Assembly: GCA_963853835.1 (NCBI GenBank)
Contig: OY970822.1
Coordinates: 24,174,231 to 24,238,230 of the forward strand
Source of the DNA: Calendula officinalis
Lineage: Eukaryota > Streptophyta > Magnoliopsida > Asterales > Asteraceae
Direction: 5' to 3'
DNA length: 64,000 nt
Shown here: piece by piece, positions 60,736 through 64,000 of the stretch
Layout: each line of letters opens with the position of its first letter
Position numbering within the stretch: the first letter of the stretch is position 1
The notes under the pieces: model-generated
Told to the model about the DNA's origin: nothing
Databases searched by the model: none
What the model saw: the letters and a program-made list of their open reading frames with translations, nothing else
Translations under genes and position numbers: made by a program

Positions 60736-60989
60736 CGGTGGCTCAGATCTGGAATGAAACAAGGATCTATCGATGATCATACGAAGAATCAAGCATAAAG
60801 AATATTAAGAAGATATTACGGTTATAATTATTTATTAATTTTGTTTTATAAGAAACACTTCGTACATGCTTCTTGAAGATACTTAGTCCCAAAACCAGAA
60901 GCAAATTTTCACGTACACCCCAAATTCTACATATCCAAAAGTGTTTTTTTTTGTAAAAGGGAATCACACGTGATGTCATCAATATAATA

Positions 60990-61247
60990 TTGAAGATGTC
61001 TGGATCAATTATTAGCCATGTATCTTATTCAAATAATTTATATATGAAATCAGGAAGGAAGGGGGTGAATAAAAAGAAACCCCACACAATTAATTATTTT
61101 TGGGGTGGGTTGACGTACGAAGCAGAGCAGAGACGCAAGTTTTGGTTGAAATTCCAAAATTTAAATTTGAAGACAATATGGAGCAAATCTGTGATTTCCA
61201 CAAAATCAAGCGTGGATGAAATTGAAGAAGGCATGGAAATTGAATAA
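60990..61247 (+). CDS. Small hypothetical frame in Y interior
   Basis: 85 codons, MKMSGSIISHVSYSNN to EEGMEIE, basic middle and acidic end. I see no domain. It is the only frame of note in the Y interior and could be chance. Confidence 0.2.
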   Translation: MKMSGSIISHVSYSNNLYMKSGRKGVNKKKPHTINYFWGGLTYEAEQRRKFWLKFQNLNLKTIWSKSVISTKSSVDEIEEGMEIE

Positions 61248-61299
61248 AAAGGTTAGAGGTTTTGTTTTAATGGAGATGTGAAAGAAGACAAGTGGTATC

Positions 61300-61800
61300 A
61301 GTAGTAATGGTTTTCAAAAGATCACTTCCCATGTTTACTACTGATCATTGTTTCAACTTGTTACTGCTCCTAACACCAATACACTACTGATCAGTAGTAT
61401 ATGAGATTACTACTGATCCATGTTCGATTTTACTACTGCTGTTTTATTACTGCTCCCAAAAGTTCCGAATTTACTACTGACCAGTACTAAAAATCGCAAC
61501 TTGTTACTGCTCTTTAATTTAATATACTACTGATCAGTAGTATATCAGATTACTACTGATCCAATGCTCATTCAGTACTACTGGTCCGACAGGTTACTAC
61601 TGATCTTCGATGTTTACTATTGATCCATATTAAATACTACTGATCAGTAGTAAAAGAAGAAAAATACTACTGATCAGTAATAAACTGAAATTTTTTACCA
61701 AGAATCAGTAGTATACATGTTACTACTGCTGCGTTGACTGATCAATTATTAATCAGTACTAACCGAAGAAGATTTTGTTATTAATCAGTACTGACCGAAG
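61300..61800 (+). repeat. Dispersed TACTACTGATCAGTAGTA array in Y interior
   Basis: More than twenty copies of TACTACTGATC or its complement GATCAGTAGTA, many forming the full palindrome ACTACTGATCAGTAGT, spaced irregularly over 500 bp. The same motif fills the U3 part of the X LTR. Confidence 0.88.
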
Positions 61801-62437
61801 AAAATTTTGAAGAAATTTTTTACTGATTTCTTTATTTGAACGATACATCATACTTTGGAAAACATGACACACACCATGTTCATTCCATACCACGGTTTAT
61901 TGATCGTATCTGATAATAATGTGAAACGAATCACATTACTCACACACACAGGTTGAAGGCATGATGAAGATAAAGGAAAGTTTTATTTGTTACATATTTG
62001 ATCTTTATCAATTGATTACAGAAGATAATTGATTATATTTTATTTGAAGATGAAGTGGAAAGTCTTACTACATAAGATGTTATGTATTGTTGTAACTGCA
62101 ATTTAACCGAATCTTAACGAAAAGATCTGTTGAAGACTAAGATAAGAAAGTCCCTCATACAAGATATGAAGTTGCTGATTACTATATTTAGACGGAGTGT
62201 GATGCTTAGTTTGAGTTTCTACTTCAACTTCAAATAGAAAATAGTTGGTTTTCAATGTAATTAATATAGCCTTGAAGAACACAAGAATGATATCACACTT
62301 TTAGGGGAAGAAAAAGTGTTGATCATTCAAGGGGAAGTTCAAGTTTCTCGGATTGATTTGATTATGTCAAAAAGGGGAAGAGACTTGAAGATTCCTAGCT
62401 AATTCTACAAGTTTTGTCAAATCAAATAGGGGAAGAT

Positions 62438-62945
62438 TGTTAGGAATATTATTATTAATATTCATTAAAGATTTGATTATGTCAAAACTATTAAACTACA
62501 AGGACCTAAATTGAAGATATGGAAGTTCAAATTCAAATAAAGATTTAGGAGATAATCATTAATGTAAAAAGATATAGTATATCTTTATTAGTTTAAAAGA
62601 TTTAGTATTATCTTTTCCTTGTAAGTCTTGGGTTTTCTAGTATATAAAGAAACCTAATGACATAGAATTAGATGTTCTTGGAACCCACGTTTTAACGTGT
62701 TTGTGTGTTCGAAGCCTCAAGGTCGTTTGATCCTGTTAACCAAAACCGTTCTACATATTTATATGTAGAATTGGGGCTTTAAGTAATCATTGTACATAGA
62801 AGATGATGATGAAACCTTGTTTAGCAATACAAATATGTTTATATAATTCCGCAACTTTGTTATTTGTATATGCTTATTCCAGATAAGAACTAACTATTCT
62901 TGAGCCTAAAGATCTACGTTTATGAAGAGTTATTCGATCTTCACA
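62438..62945 (+). repeat. Family Y LTR, second copy
   Basis: 508 bp, identical by eye to 60213-60720 and preceded by the same polypurine tract. It ends CTTCACA directly against CAATG, which repeats the sequence left of the X LTR. Confidence 0.92.
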
Positions 62946-63710
62946 CAATGGTTTTCTATGAAATCCATGACCAATTTCTCTACACTTATCAATCAGCTAG
63001 CAGAGTACTGAACGTTAAAAAGTAAATTCATAATACCCAAATTAGGGTCAAATACTAAAATTATGTTGTTCGTAATTTGTTTATATCGAATAACAAAGTT
63101 CATATAACCCAAAAATAATGTTAGAAAAGGTTTTCCAAAGTTCAATCCAAGACTTTGCGAGATAGCAACATTTTTTTATGTCAGCAAGTACCCATCCATT
63201 ATTAATCCAAAAATTAAATATTCATTTTAGTTCCAAATATTTATTATTTTACTAGCTTTTTAAATAGCACACAATTAAGATGTGGTCTCCCTTCAGATAT
63301 ATCTCTATCCTCTAACTAGTTCTTAACTTGCAACTACTTTGAGTAAAATAATTTAGTTCTCAATTTTGTTTTGATCAGCAGAACAGACTTTTGGATAGGA
63401 CTACTTCAATAACCTAAAACAAAAGCATCCAAATCGTAGTAAAATAAAACAAAACGATATTAAAATTCTGTCATTTCATTGGCTTTTGAGTCGTAGTAAT
63501 TTTTCATGGTCGAATCGGTAATTACCAAACATATATGTAACTAATAACTGTTGGAGTGTATTTACACGTTGAAGATTTGGGAATTAACAGACTACTCGTT
63601 TCATATCTATGTATTATCAACTATTTTAATTAATACAAGAACAACATATATAGAGTCATGGAATCACATCTGCTTGGCTGCTCTGTTTATTAAGTATATA
63701 TACATACATA
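62946..63710. other. Intergenic, 3' side of the GLR gene
   Basis: AT-rich, with no gene recognised. A 67-residue frame at 63551-63754 overlaps the end of the GLR gene in another frame and is not credible. Confidence 0.5.
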
Positions 63711-64000
63711 CTAATCAAGGATCTTTACCACGTGAACTAGTTCATATATCTTAGCTTCATATTTTAGCTCTTGTTCTTGTTCTTCATCTCTGACTTTATT
63801 ATTTCTACGTCTAGAAGAAATTTCTGATGAGATAATAGCAGCTAAAGTCACAATCCCCATGAATATGAACAATCCAATAAAACTCTGAACATCAAGACTT
63901 CGGGGAAGCACTTGTGTACGCTGTGATAGTGTAGAGAACCCAAGATACTTTTTCTTCATGTCCATCATAATTTCACTTTCAGTCACATTTATGACTGCCC
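63711..64000 (-). CDS. Glutamate-receptor-like channel, C-terminal end (partial)
   Basis: An open frame enters from the right edge and stops at 63711. It reads VTESEIMMDMKKKYLG, then SLDVQSFIGLFIFMGIVTLA. This matches the end of the second ligand-binding lobe and the final membrane segment (M4) of plant GLRs, where SL-x-SFxGLFxxxG is conserved. A charged cytoplasmic tail (SSRRRNNKVRDEEQEQELKY) follows. GLRs are plasma-membrane cation channels gated by amino acids. The rest lies outside the window. It may be the functional parent of the short gene at 55276-56368. Confidence 0.75.
   Translation of the reverse strand, partial: AVINVTESEIMMDMKKKYLGFSTLSQRTQVLPRSLDVQSFIGLFIFMGIVTLAAIISSEISSRRRNNKVRDEEQEQELKYEAKIYELVHVVKILD

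Larger units (their letters stand above)
56787..62945 (+). mobile_element. Composite copia-like insertion: X LTR and gag fused to a Y element
   Basis: One 6159-bp block is flanked by CAATG on both sides (56782-56786 and 62946-62950). It reads: family X LTR (56787-57402), primer site, X gag (57489-60086), a breakpoint near 60130-60155, the last 57 bp of a Y interior with polypurine tract, Y LTR (60213-60720), Y primer site, Y interior with no polymerase (60721-62437), Y LTR (62438-62945). The two Y LTRs look identical. The Y pair has no target duplication of its own (AAGAT left, CAATG right). The outer duplication therefore suggests the chimera integrated as a unit. Confidence 0.75.

Overview
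This is plant nuclear DNA: AT-rich, intron-containing genes sit among Ty1/copia and Ty3/gypsy LTR retrotransposons, a plant L1-type LINE, Helitrons, CACTA, hAT-like, Mutator-like and Stowaway elements. LTR elements are primed by initiator-Met tRNA (TGGTATCAGAGC primer sites). The style of the copia gag proteins suggests a dicot, possibly Asteraceae; that is an inference, not shown here.

Host genes are few: a single-exon multi-pass membrane protein (5565-6491, +), a broken PDS5-type cohesion gene fragment (11082-11744, -), a complete 12-exon diacylglycerol kinase gene (49989-54186, +) whose exons join in phase to 481 residues, a short three-exon glutamate-receptor-like gene (55276-56368, -), and the C-terminal end of another glutamate-receptor-like gene running off the right edge (63711-64000, -).

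Mobile DNA dominates. A copia element, here family X, enters from the left on the minus strand (1-3476). A 3.7 kb Helitron (6866-10541) carries a hAT-like MITE. From 12983 to 44861 a minus-strand LINE, closed by a 14-bp target duplication, has been split by a CACTA element, a putative solo LTR, a solo gypsy LTR and a large LTR element whose own LTR holds a complete gypsy element (22267-30443) and a complete but decayed copia element (30530-38047). The region 46929-49507 holds more nested small elements, including a second Helitron with the same ends as the first. At 56787-62945 lies a composite copia-like unit with a family X LTR at the left end, a different LTR (family Y) at the right end, and one shared 5-bp target duplication. 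That composite is the most unusual structure in the window.

The host genes show no operon-like link. The two glutamate-receptor-like loci lie on the same strand about 7 kb apart, separated mainly by the composite insertion, which suggests an old tandem cluster. Insertion order can be read from the nesting: LINE first; then the CACTA element, the LTR elements and the solo LTRs; then the gypsy and copia elements inside the host LTR.
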